From Anaspis maculata (Eukaryota > Arthropoda > Insecta > Coleoptera > Scraptiidae): 64,000 nt of DNA. Below, piece by piece: positions 11,236 to 22,497 of the stretch. The stretch is from the NCBI GenBank assembly GCA_949128115.1, contig OX421961.1, forward strand, positions 120,159,050-120,223,049, in the 5' to 3' direction. The position numbers and the translations under genes are program-made. Every line of letters starts with the position of its first letter. Within the stretch, counting starts at the first letter, position 1. The notes beneath the pieces were generated by a model. It ran no database searches, was not told the DNA's origin, and worked only from the letters and a program-made list of their open reading frames with translations.

Positions 11236-11556
11236 TCGAGCCGCCAGTTCTCCGAATGTCATTTTTGCGCTCTTTTATTGACGTTGCCTTGTCTCGACGG
11301 AGGGCGCCTCGTGATATTTCCGTCGCCCGTCAAATACCGGTCCTACATTTGAAAAAAAAATCGTAGATCACTGAAACTTCTTGAAGCATCGCCAGTTCTA
11401 TCCATTCTTCTTATTCCGAAATTTTTTGATTTATTCAATACCGGGTCGTCATTTAACGGGCGAGGAGATGTCGAGAGGGATGGCCCTTCTTCCTCCAGTC
11501 AGTGGTGTCAGTGGAAGCACATGAGAGCTATGTGCGAGGGAACTGGCGGCTCGATG
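11236..11556. repeat. Small inverted-repeat element (MITE-like)
   Basis: It is bounded by TCGAGCCGCCAGTTC on the left and its complement GAACTGGCGGCTCGA on the right, with an inner pair around TCGCCCGTCAAAT. The length is about 320 bases. No coding capacity or clear target duplication was seen. Confidence 0.45.
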
Positions 11557-11689
11557 GTGGATACAGATGTAGGAAGAGAGCGAATAATGGATAATTGATC
11601 CAAGCGTACGAATCGGGGAGTATTAAATCGGTATATGAGTTACTAGTGGAGTGCCTTAGGAGCGGTTCCACAGACACTCCACAGAATTT

Positions 11690-11885
11690 GAACTCGAAAT
11701 TTCGATTTGATCTCGAAATTTCGACTTTCACAGTAGGAATTTCGAGAACAAGGGCAAAACTTCAAGATTAAGGTCAAAATTTCGTGATTACAGTCAAAAT
11801 TTAGATATTGAAGTCAAAATTTCGAGAGTAAAGTCGAAATTTCAATTTTAAAAGTCGAAATTTCGAGATTCAAGTCGAATTTATG
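11690..11885 (+). repeat. Minisatellite with AAATTTCGA core
   Basis: Eight or nine units of about 22 bases have the form AAGTCAAAATTTCGAGATT with variations. The core TCGAAATTTCGA is itself a palindrome. Confidence 0.8.
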
Positions 11886-12526
11886 AAAAAAATGTAGTAG
11901 GTATGTCCACTCTGCGCCTTCATATTCCACAATACAACCATCTTGTGGCGAGAAAAATCATGTAAATCACGAGGTAAATCATGAATAGACCTATTTCTTA
12001 TGGGGAACAGAGACATTCAGACAAGGATGAATAATTGTAAGCCACACCCCTGGCCAATTAAACGCCTTTAATTATTAGGCGCGGAATTCGAGGAAGGCGA
12101 TACGGTCACAATAAATTAGAATTGTCACTGTCACTATGACTGTAACATGCTGTAACACTCAGGGATGTTTTTAATTTTTTTGGGACTGGGCATCACTATA
12201 AGGGTATGATTGGGAGTTATAATGGTAATATTAAAGATTATTTATGTATTTGACGAAAAGATCCTACCATTTGCCACAATCGTAACAAACAGGATAAAAA
12301 TATTAAAGATAACGTTGATTCAAGGGGTTGAGGGTTATTACCTATTATAATATAACACGATTTTAGTATTAGGGGGTTAATTTGAATATGAAATTGCGGT
12401 TTACGATCGACGCAATTGAAATATCGATACCTGTCGGCCAAAACATCGTAAGCCACACTTTGTTCAAAATTCGAATTCTGTCAGTTTCTTATGGTCCAGA
12501 AATATGAGGCAATTTTTAGGCCAAAG
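11886..12526. other. AT-rich non-coding stretch
   Basis: No gene recognised. The word ATATCGATACCTGTCGGC at 12420-12440 has an inverted partner, GCCGACAGGTATCGATAT, at 15790-15810. This hints at an outer repeat pair around the palindromic element. Confidence 0.35.
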
Positions 12527-15022
12527 TTGGAACAAATTAGGGGCAGGATGAAAAAAATATCGCGATGTAGAGAATAAAAAACTGAATAAGAAAAACCAAA
12601 CTTTCATGTCCAGTCATCCCGGGAACCATGAAAAAAAAATGGAGAAAATGGAAAAACATGCACTGCGATCTTTCTTTTGAAACGGTGAGAGAACGGTGAG
12701 GGATGTGTGAAAACTGTCGGGGACAAAGTTGTAGGGAATTCAATAATCTACAAACGAGTCTCTGGAGGCATATGTCTAACTTCTTCGGTTTAGCCGTTTA
12801 TCGCAGTCAAAGTTGCGCGCCAGTCTAGTGAAATGGAAAAACTGTCCGCGTGACCTTCCTTCTTGGATGCTGTGAGAACGACAAGAGATATCAAAAAATT
12901 GTGAGCGACAAAGTTGTAGAGAGTTGGATGTTCCATCAGAAAATCTTCAAGGCCAATTAATATCACTTCTAGTTCAGCCGTGAACCACGTTCGAAGTTGC
13001 GTGACAATCCTGTTGGTAAAGTGGTTCTTCTGGGAAACTTACAAAAACCCTAGACTCAATGAAGAAACTATGACAATGTAGAGGATGAAAAACTGGATCT
13101 AAAAAACCAAAGTTTCATTTCACACCGTTTCGGGAAACCTGAGAAAAAAAAGAAAAAATTGAAAAATAGTGATTTGCACTCGCAGCTTCCTCATTGAATA
13201 CTGAAATAAACGTGATAAATATGGAAAATCTGGACAAACTAGCTTGTAGAGGATTGAATCATCTATAGAAAATGCCCTAATGATATGTATGCATCTTTGT
13301 CGACTTAGCTACGGAGCGCTATCAAAGTTGGGGTACATGACTAGTGACGCGTCGCATATGTGGTCAAACTGGCACGACGTTGCGGTCATTGTTCATATGA
13401 TTATAAAACATGATTGAATGATTTGAAAAAATTGCGTGCTTTGTTGAACGTCTGGTAACTATTGTTGGAAATGTAACTCCGCGGATGAACGCTTTGTTAT
13501 GTATAAAGTTTCTTGTTTGGCAAAATTAAAGTCGTGAGTGTCACTGTACAATTTTTGTCATATTTCCATTCTAGAAATCTAGGACGAAAGACTAGGTTGC
13601 TAGGGAGTTTCTACATTTGTCTTTTATAATCATATAATTATTTATAACATCAAAATAGTACGAAAATAGTATCGTGACACTCAGGCTTGAAACTGGGAAA
13701 GTACTCGTATTTTGTAGCACAATATGTATAATAATTGAAAAACGTGATTCACGCTAGATAATGAGATGTTTTTCAACTGATTTCTGATGAACAATCATCA
13801 TTCAACAACAACAACAGTCCACCTGAACAATGGGGTTGGAAATTGAACATTTCTCTGTTGATGCCTATTAGAACCCAGGATAACGTAGCTCTCGAAAATC
13901 TGCTGCGGCTCATTTCCTGCAGATGCTTGAAAAACTGCGAAAAGCTTTGTGGATGCAGAAAAGCTGACCTCAAGTGTACCAAGTTTTGCCACCACTGCCG
14001 TGGAACCACCTGTTCTCACGCTTCCTGCATTGTCGGTTCGGAAGACGATGATGATGACTACAATGATAATTCTAACAATAAATAGCTACCCAGACGTTAA
14101 ACAAAGCACGCAATTTTTTCAAATCATTCAATCATGTTTTATAATCAATTAAACAATGATCGCAACGTCGTGCCAGTTTCACCACATATGCGACGCGTCA
14201 CGAGTCATGTACCCCAACTTTGATAGCGCTCCGCAGCTAAGTTGACAAAGATGCATGCATGACATCACGAGATTTTCTATAGATCATTTAATCCTCTACA
14301 AGCTAGTTTGTTCAGATTTTCCATATTTATCACGTTTATTTCAGTATTCAATGAGGAAGCTGCGAGTGCAAATCACTATTTTTCAAGTTTTTCTTTTTTT
14401 TCTCAGGTTCCCCGAAACGGTGTGAAATGAAACTTTGGTTTTTTAGATCCAGTTTTTCATCCTCTACAGTGTCATATTCTTTTCATCGAGTCTAGGGTTT
14501 TTGTAAGTTTTCCAGAAGAACCACTTCATCAACATGATTGTCGCGCAACTTCAAACGTGGTTCACGGCTAAACTAGAAGAGATAATAATTGGCCTTGAAG
14601 ATTTTCTTATGAAGCATTCAATTCTCTACAACTTTGTCGCTCACAATTTTTTGATATCTCTTGTCGTTCTCACAGCATCCAAGAAGGAAGGTCACGCCGA
14701 CAGTTTTTCTACTTCACTAGACCGGCGCGCAACTTTGACTGCGATAAACGGCTAAACTGGAGAAGTTAGACATATGCCCCCCCCCAGGGACTTTTTTGTA
14801 GATTATTGAATTCCCTACAACTTTGTCCGCGACAGTTTTCACACATCTCTCACCGTTCTCTCACTGTTTCAAAAGAAAGATCGCGGCGCATGTTTCTCCA
14901 TCTTCTCCATTTTTTTTCCATGGTTCCCGGGATGACTGGAATTGTAACTTTGGTTTTTCTTATTCAGTTTTTCATTCTCTACATCGCCATATTTTTTTTA
15001 TCCTGCCCCTAATTTGTTCCAA
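12527..15022. mobile_element. Candidate DNA transposon with 0.94-kb terminal inverted repeats
   Basis: The left arm (12527-13463) and right arm (14081-15022) are inverted copies. Matching landmarks are TTGGAACAAATTAGGGGC against its complement at the far end, TCATCCCGGGAACCATG against CATGGTTCCCGGGATGA, and GACGCGTCGCATATGTGG against CCACATATGCGACGCGTC. The unique centre of about 620 bases holds a Cys-rich reading frame. The arms differ by scattered point changes, so this is old. I could not identify the transposase class or a target duplication. Confidence 0.7.
13843..14085 (+). pseudogene. Cys-rich ORF fragment in the centre of the long-TIR element
   Basis: The frame is open for about 80 codons to TAG at 14085. 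It contains ISCRCLKNCEKLCGCRKAD, then KCTKFCHHCRGTTCSHASC, and an acidic Asp/Asn-rich end. The Cys spacing (CxC, CxKxCGCR, CxxxCxxC, C) resembles the Cys-rich C-terminal motif that recurs in many uncharacterised, repeat-associated arthropod proteins. The frame has no good ATG near its start (it opens at TTG; the first ATG is at 13860), so it looks like the tail exon or remnant of a longer protein. Its place between the two inverted arms suggests it was the element's own coding region. The function is unknown to me. Confidence 0.5.
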
Positions 15023-16076
15023 GTTAAATCCTTATTTTACTGGACTATTACTAATCTGGTTATCAACTATTATCCTGTAACAACATTGTCGCGATTTAGA
15101 GCAATTTAAGGGATTTACAGCTACTTCGAAATATCGTAACCCTCATCATGGGTCGCAAAATGAACGCACTTTGTGGAATTTATCGTAAGTACTGTGCAAG
15201 TCCCGCAAGACTATCGTAAGTGAATGCTGGTTACGATAACTTTGTGTTACCTGCAATATTTTATGGTTTATCGTAAGTGCAGAATGGGTCATTTGAATCC
15301 TGAGGATAGCGTAGAACTTGAGAACGTAGGTCTCTTATAGTTATTCTGAAAAGAATGTAAAGTAATCTAACCTGGATCTACCTCTGTGACTCTTTATTCC
15401 CATCTCAGCCTCGAGTATTATGGCGAACTAGTTCTTCGTGTCTCCTCAGAAGGTGTCCTACCATTCTATTTCTCGTCATCCAAAATCAGTCGAGTGACAA
15501 TACTATGTCTTATAAAGCTCGTATAACATTATATTATCATAATACTGTTCATAATTGAAATGGTTCCCGCAAGTGAATTCAATAAGGTTTGGGAAGAACA
15601 TCGTAAGCGTGTCACTCACGATAGAAAAAAATTGAAGTGAAGTTACAATCTTCAAGTAAACTGAATCATAAAGAGTCATCTATCTGGACCAAAAAGCCTC
15701 ATTCAAAAATTCATCACCGTTGGACAGATCTAACTATGATAGATAGAAAAAGTGGTTTCCTGAAAAAATGTATTTGTGTTGCTGTTTTTGCCGACAGGTA
15801 TCGATATGTCCAAGACATTTCCAAAGTATTAATTGATATTAAAATACCACCAACTGCAAAACTGGGGGTGGTTGGTGTTCAAATAAACTGAACAATGTAA
15901 ACACAATAAAGTAGGTGTGTATGATAATAAGTATTACGAGTTCCTGTACCTTATGTACGGTTTGGGGGAACTACAGTAGGTCGATGACCCTATATGGTCG
16001 TTAGAATAGGGGTTGCTTATTGGCGAGTAACATTACCGATGGTGGCGTTTCTGATGCGCTTCGCATGTAAACAAAC
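15023..16076. other. AT-rich stretch with scattered ATCGTAAGT words
   Basis: The word ATCGTAA or its complement occurs at about 15133, 15181, 15212, 15233, 15267 and 15600, more often than expected by eye. A 84-codon frame (15637-15891) is followed by AATAAA at 15906, but I recognise no family. No tandem period could be fixed. Confidence 0.35.
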
Positions 16077-16620
16077 ATGTCGGATAGGGCACGGATTGTT
16101 GCCCGCGCGTTCAAAAATCTTATCAGTAGTAAGCGGTTTTTAATGTCCTCCAGACGTAAAAAGTGGTTAATTAGTACCTATTGCGGTGGAGCTCGAAAAT
16201 GGCAGAAGCGAATTGAGTGTTATGAAGGTTTTCAATCACTGGATGGCCTCAAGCCTCAACGGATTCTCGATCTATCGTGATGGGATACTGATGGGAGAGG
16301 AAATTCTGAAGTCACAATTTCTTGTGTTGTGTGGTCGAAAGCGAACCGAATCAAGCTTCAGTTCAAACATAGACATATTTGGATTGTGTTTACAAACAAG
16401 CGCATTGTATGAATCTCCTCACGAGGCAACTGAGATTGTAATTAAAAGAAATAGTAGTAGCAGTTCCTGCGAGAGTTCCTGTGAAATTGGAACGTTTAAA
16501 TGCACTTGCAAAGCAGGCCAGTCCGGGACATGCAAACATATCACAGCTGGGCTTCTTCGATGCAGCCATTTAAAGTTCCTATTTTCAGCGACACTTCCCA
16601 GGCTTTTCTCGTAGTCATAT
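16077..16620 (+). pseudogene. SWIM zinc-finger protein fragment, broken
   Basis: A frame opens at ATG 16077 in a good context (AAACATGTCGG) but runs only 67 codons. A second, overlapping frame from about 16186 to 16614 carries the recognisable part: GTFKCTCKAGQSGTCKHITA near 16490-16550. This is the CxCxnCxH pattern and surrounding residues of a SWIM zinc finger (C.C.AG...CKH..A). SWIM domains occur in arthropod proteins often linked to transposons or to YqaJ-type nuclease genes. A Ser-rich run precedes the finger. The protein ends 20 codons after the finger, and the two frames do not join without a shift. I read it as a relic; a short expressed gene with an intron is possible. Confidence 0.5.
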
Positions 16621-18776
16621 TTTCCACAGTGCCAAGTTTGGTTGTCATCTTGACTACCCAACTTGCGTCTTTCGCTTTCGACGGGAAACGGTGAAAATGT
16701 AACTCTTCCTTTTTCCGGTTTCCACAGCGCGACTCGCACTCGGAAACGCAACAAATTCTCCGCCACTTTTTGTCACTATGACAAAATCACAAATCTTACC
16801 ACCTCCCATTCTGATGCCACTTTTGCTTGCCAGTCGTCGTACACGTGCCACTCTTATTTAAAAATGCAATGCTTTTGCAACCGACGACACCTAGTATATT
16901 CAAGATAATGAAACGTGCGTGGCTCACGTACTTTGTTGAAAAAAATCAACGCCGCGTTAAGTCAGATGGAATCAATTAAAGTCACCAAACACCGCAACGC
17001 TCATAAGAGCCCACACAAATCTGCGGTTGATCCGTGCACAAACGTCGTTTACACGTTGGCCGTCAGATGGCGTATTCGATCTTGAAACTCGCCAATATCT
17101 GAGATAGTAACGTGCGCTGCCACCACTGTTCTCAGTTGTTTTATATGGAGAGACAGATCCATAGGGGGAGGGGAACAGACCATCTCGGCGCATCTTACGG
17201 TTTTAATCTAGGTTGGGGTAGCGTGCATCTATTTCTGGCTTTAACTCTTCAGAAAGGCGTTTATGTTGAGTCCGGCAGACGAGGCATTTGAATCGAGTAG
17301 GAACTTCCAGCTTATAATTATCTGTCTACGTGAAGGGTGATCAGATAAACAAAAGATTTTTCAAAACAAAACATTATATATTAAAAAAATAAGCAAGATT
17401 AACAAATACAAATACTGCAAGATTGTTATCAAAACTAGTATTGACAATATTAAGTGGTAAAGCCATCCACGTGACCTTAAACATCAATTGTAAACAAACA
17501 AACTCGGTTGACACTGTGACGTTTGAGTGACGTAATTGACATTTCAGTGACAGCGCCGGAAAAACAGAGTCCTGCGCTGTGACTCGCGCTCGAGCGGCCA
17601 GAGGGCGTTACCCACTGCTTTACTCGTGGTAGCATTTCCATGGTTAACAATACATTTAGAACGAGATAAGAGAGAGAAATGCAACAACCGTCGCGACGCC
17701 GCTCTGGGCGTTTATACGTCATCGCTCGTGCACATGACGTAAGTGAAGATACAAGAGAAAGAGGGAGAGTGATTTCACTAGCATGAGAGAGACATAGTTA
17801 TAGCAGATGATTAATTATTACGGGTGACTCAATATTCATCCGTGAGGATATTATTTTAATAGATTTTTTTACCTTATATATGGTGACGTCACACTGATAA
17901 GGACTCTAATTTTTGCGTTCCACTCTGGGTTCCAACAGAGTTCACTCGTGAAGAACACAGGGGTCATGTCTTTAGGGTGGATAATAGGTTGCACGTGACG
18001 AAGGAACGCGTCTTTTCGTAACTTAGAAAAATGTAATTATCACCACGCGTCGATTTCCTGTGTAGTACCAGGAAAGTAATTTAATTGATTACTACTCGCG
18101 CGTGATTTTAACAGCAAAAATTGTGGCACTTTGACCACTCAAAATTCGCGAATTTTACTGGGAGAACCATCAAATCTTGTCGGTTCCGCCGACACATTCG
18201 AGGCTTAGAAATTTAGTGACTTTAGTTAATTAACCATGAATAATTTAGTAATTGAATTTAACCGCGGCGCGGCCTGCAACGAGAATGCAGCTCGGTTCAA
18301 AGTTGGGTCGGAAGTCTTATTGCCAGTCGCGACGCCCGTTAGTCTTATTTATCAACTTGGGTTATCTTTTCACCGCGTGGTCTTGCGGACCAATAAGAGC
18401 GGACTTCTTCTTGGGGTGTCCAGTTCTTTGCGACGCTGGAGTCTGCACGTAGGCCTGTGCAATGTATAGTCTGGAAATATATGTATGATAAGCTCGAGTT
18501 TCCGAAGGAAATACTTCAGCCGTCTGGTTGACTCATTCATTACATTGAAGCATCGGAATGTTTAGCAGGGGATAAAGCGGTCGTAATTTAGTTCCGAATC
18601 TCTCTCATAATTCGAATAATTCGAATTTACTATAGAAAAATAGCAGTTGGGAAACAACAAGAAAAATTAAGCTTCAGCAATTATTTAAAATAAATCCCGA
18701 GTAGGGGAAACCAAGCAAATAAGGCCCGGTTTGCTACAATGTGTCGTGTCGCTACACTGATCGAACAATTCGAAAA
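16621..18776. other. Non-coding stretch, nothing firm
   Basis: The frame at 16663-16908 has several Cys and His near its end (CHYDK, TCHSYLKMQCFCNRRH) but no family I recognise. The word TGTAAACAAACA near 16065 recurs near 17490. No inverted repeat or mobile element was resolved. Confidence 0.35.
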
Positions 18777-19137
18777 ATGCGCGTATGTTGCGTGAAAAGT
18801 TGTCCGCACAAAGTCCAAGACAGCATTTCCCCCAAATGTTGCATTCCACGGTCTTCCTGCCGACGAAAATGAGCGAAATAAGAGGTTGGCCGCCACTGGA
18901 AGATACGATGCCGGTATCAGGAAGAATCTAAAGGCTAACGAAACAACTTCAGCTATTTTCCAAGTTGTGCTTGCAAGGCCAAGAAGGGAGCGTCTAAATC
19001 ACCGTTCAAAGTGCTGGGAATGCTACCTCACCTCCCTATTTGGCGATTACTGCAACTTCACAACAAAACCTCAATATTTTTCTTCAATCTTAGGTGTCTC
19101 ACGGGGCACTTCAGAGCGGAAGATTTCTATCCATCAG
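18777..19137 (+). pseudogene. THAP zinc-finger domain relic
   Basis: From the ATG at 18777 the frame reads MRVCCVKSCPHK, the opening CxxxC of a THAP DNA-binding domain. After a one-base frame change near 18830 comes FHGLPADENERNKRLAATGR, the THAP core with its FH.LP..... R pattern. Near 19095-19130, after an acceptor-like CAATCTTAG, comes HFRAEDFYPS, the closing CxxHF..DF part. THAP domains are C2CH zinc fingers found in transcription factors and P-element-like transposases. The frameshift points to a dead copy. No transposase follows. Confidence 0.6.
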
Positions 19138-19960
19138 TGATTGATTGGTACAAAGTAGACACTGAGAACAAATGCTGTTCCGAACATTTCCTTGAGGAGC
19201 TTGTTTCTTTTTCTTCCTGTAGCACTTCACTTCTACGTTCAGGTTATTCACAAGTACGTCTTCAAAATATCCTTCAACCGCACCATACTTCAACCCCTTA
19301 TCACGCTGGTTCCCCGTCATTTGATGCTTACACTTATAAACAAGTGAAGCGTTGTCAAGTCTGTAGGTTTGCATCGTGGCAGGACTTTTGCTTCACATTT
19401 TGGTTCTGCTCTACTGACAACTGATGACAAATTGTAACAAATCGTTGTTAGGGGTAATGAGAAGTAGAAAGTCACTGACACTGACAGAGTTGCTACGGGA
19501 GAATGTGAGGCAAATCCCGCCAATGAGCGGAGATAGGAGGCAAAATGGGCGTGAAAAAGAAATAGGTCTATTAACGAATCATTTGATAACAATTTGGTTC
19601 TTGACTGACGTGTGCATCTGACAAGCATTTGACAGCTCGTCACATAATTATATTTCGAATAATTTTAACTAGGTACCTACTATTATTTGAATCTGACATT
19701 TTGACCTCTACGGAAATAGCACCGAAAGGGTCTCCCTCTTGCGGAAATAGTTGTGTAATAATGGTAGGTACTTAGGTACCTATTATTGCGATCGTTCGGG
19801 AGTCATTGCAGTCATTGTCACCCTTTCCGCTCTCATATATCACGTGACTTCACTTCATGCGAGCCGACTTACCTCAGGTTGTTGCGGTCAGTGTATTAGC
19901 AAGAATGAGGCAATAACCGGCGAAAAAAATCGACTTTCTTCGCCTCCGCAAAACACAGTA
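19138..19960. other. 5' flank of DUSP23-B
   Basis: Contains the words GGTACCTACTATTAT (19672) and AGGTACTTAGGTACCTATTA (19764). No gene was recognised. An open frame in phase with DUSP23-B runs back to 19751 but shows no conserved residues. Confidence 0.35.
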
Positions 19961-20341
19961 ATGCATCTTTTATTTTTAACTGCCGCAGTGTTGATAATCT
20001 GCCCGAGCGCGTCACTTGACGTTCAAAACTTTGAAACTAAAAATACCGAAAACGCAATAAATAACATGACGGCCGCCGGTCTAGCCCCGCTCAACTTTTC
20101 GTGGATCGAAGTGAACCGACTGGCAGCAATGGGCTATCCAAGGACGGTGGAGAATGTGGCCTTCGTCGTGCGCCAAGGAATCAAACAGTTGGTGACACTG
20201 TCGGCGGAAAAAATCCCGCCGATAGGGGAATTTCCCGACCTCGCATGGACCTTGATCGAGGTGGACGAGTTCGAGGCGCCCTCGCTGGCGGCCATGGTCA
20301 AGTTCATCGATGTTTGTACGCAATGTCGGGAGAAAAATCAG
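19961..20341 (+). CDS. DUSP23-like phosphatase copy B, exon 1, with signal-peptide-like N terminus
   Basis: From ATG 19961 the exon has 127 codons and ends at a phase-0 donor (AAT CAG/GTAAGG). The first 19 residues, MHLLFLTAAVLIICPSASL, are hydrophobic with a small-residue end, like a secretory signal. A second in-frame ATG at 20066 (context AACATGACGG) would give the usual cytosolic DUSP23 length. Family motifs are NFSWIEVNRLAAMGYPRT, QGIKQLVTLSAEKIPP and the WPD-loop block VDEFEAP, with Glu103 in place of the human general acid Asp65. Joined to exon 2 at 29587, the long form is 195 residues and the short form 160. An in-frame ATG also exists at 19751, but its extra residues look non-coding. 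Confidence 0.85.
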
Positions 20342-20616
20342 GTAAGGTGCGAGAGAGGATGACTAATAGCATATAGGTGTATCTGGGGGATGATGCCAAG
20401 TTTTGGTATAGGTCGGTACGTTTCCACTGCAAGCAGGGGTGTGTTTTGATCTTGTTTTCTCTGCCTCATGCAATGAAAAACGAAAAGAGCAATTTTCCAG
20501 TGTCTGAGCTCGCAGCACAAGAGCCGAGACGAAAGCTCTACTCGACAAAAAAGTATGACCAAGTATCTTACAGGAGCAGAGAAATGGTGTCAATACCGAT
20601 AGTCCAGGCATTTTAG
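20342..20616. other. Start of the DUSP23-B intron
   Basis: Intron 1 of copy B runs from 20342 to 29586 (about 9.2 kb) and is filled by the repeats listed below. This first part shows no feature. Confidence 0.6.
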
Positions 20617-22491
20617 TAGTACGGCTGCGGACGTTAGGGGAACCAACCTTGCATTTCATCCCGATGCAAAATGCTTTTGCTCGTGAGTAGTAGGTACCTA
20701 CAGGTAATTTTTAAGAAGTGGTGCCTCGATGGGACCCACGACTGGCGTGCTTCCTAAGAGGTCGAAGGTCCAAAAAATTACCATTTTTGAAATCGTTGCT
20801 TTTTTCAGACTTTTTTTGCTGGACTACATATTTTCAAGGTCAAGGAAGACAATGCAATAAGTTTCCAGAAAGTGTCATGCACCAGTGGCGTACCAGACGG
20901 CTGCAAAGGAGCCGAGGTGCGATTTTTCACAAGTCTTATGGTGAACCTCAACTAACACTTTTTTTTGACATGTTTGATATCATTTCTGACCAAATCGCAC
21001 ATTCTGATTTTAAAAATAAGTATGAAATTTTGATAAAGCGGGTTTAATTCGGTTTTATCATGAAAAACATGATTTTTTCCCCTCAAAATTGATGTTTTGT
21101 AATTCTGCTTTCATCACTGTCCAATGTTATTATAACTATGATTTTTGACTAAGACAGTTGGTTTGGGCTATTCAACACAAAAATATCATTTGCTAAACTT
21201 TTTTCCCGTTTTCAGAAAGTCACGGAGTGATTTTGTTTCTTGAGATGTATCATGTCAAAGCTTGATGTGACGAAACGTGCTATTTCACAGAAAGAATCAG
21301 GCTAGGATCAGAATGTAGCGTTGATTTGGTACTTTATTTATTTCAAGGCATGAAAATAGTTTTTTCTATCAAAGAAAATAGAACAAATAGAAATCGGAGT
21401 CGTATTTTAGTCACAACATCCTTTTCCTTCCGACATTACGAGCTTCTGGAATTAAATTCCTACATGATCGTTTTGAAACAAAACTACCGTGTGACTTTGT
21501 AACATCGATAGAGACTTCTGGTGTATGAAATTCATCTATAAAATAGTTTAATTGAACAATCTTTGTCGAAATTGTGATCATCGGTGTTTTGAACCACGAT
21601 GGGAATGGAGCTCAAAAACGAACAATTCATAGGTCGAAACTTCGCGTTTTCTTAGAAATTTATTTCGCAATGTCGGAAGAAAAATGATGTCACGACTGAA
21701 ATACGGCTCCGATTCCAGTTTCGTCTATTTCGTTCGATAGATAAAACTATTTTCATGCCTTCAAATGAATAAAGTACCAAATCGAAGCCACATTTCGACC
21801 CTAGTCTGATTTTTCATGTGAAATAGCACGTTTCGTCACATCAAGCTTTGACATGATACTTCTCAAGAAACAAAATCACTCTGTGACTTTTTGAAGACCG
21901 AAAAAAAGTTCAGCGAATGATATTTTTGTGTGAAATAGCCCAAACTAGCTGACTAAGTCGGAATCATAGTTACAATAACATTGAACAATGGCAGAAGTAG
22001 AATAACAAAACATTAATTATTTTGAGGGTAAAAAATCATGTTTTTTTTTTTGATAAAACCGGTTTAAACACGTCTCTATCAAAATTTCAAACTAATTTTT
22101 GAAATCAGAGTGTGCGATTTGGTCAGAAATGATACCAAAAGTGTTAGTTACGGTTAACCATAAGACTTTTGAAAAATCGCACCTCGGCTCTTTCGCAGCC
22201 GTCTGGTACGCCACTGGTGCATGACACTTCCTGGAAACTTATTGCATTGTGTTCCTCGTCCCCAAAAATATATACCTAGTCCAGCAAAAAAAATTATGGA
22301 AAAAGCAATGGTTTCAAAAATGGTAATTTTTTGGACTTTCTACCTCTTAGGGAGCACGCCAGTCGCGTGTCCCATCGGGGCACCACTTCTTGAAAATTGC
22401 CTGTAAGTACCTACTACTCACGTGCAAAAGCGTTTTGCATCGGAATGAAATGCAAGGTTGGTCCTGATATGTGCCGCTAACGTCCGTACTA
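20617..22491. mobile_element. 1.9-kb foldback element
   Basis: The left arm from 20617 (TAGTACGG, then GGACGTTAG) is the inverted copy of the right arm ending at 22491 (CTAACGTCCGTACTA). Shared landmarks are AAGAAGTGGTGCC/GGCACCACTTCTT, GGCGTGCTTCC/GGGAGCACGCC and a matching AATAGTTTT block near 21355 and 21745. The arms meet around 21550 with about 200 bases of less similar sequence. There is no coding frame. It sits in the DUSP23-B intron. Confidence 0.75.
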
Positions 22492-22497
22492 TAGGGT

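Noticed and set aside
12537..12743. Matching short proteins at 12537-12743 (minus) and 14806-15012 (plus)
   Set aside because: They are identical only because they lie in the two arms of one inverted repeat; the frames do not extend.
19751..19960. 70-residue further N-terminal extension of DUSP23-B
   Set aside because: Open by chance; composition is not protein-like and it would bury the signal-peptide-like segment.
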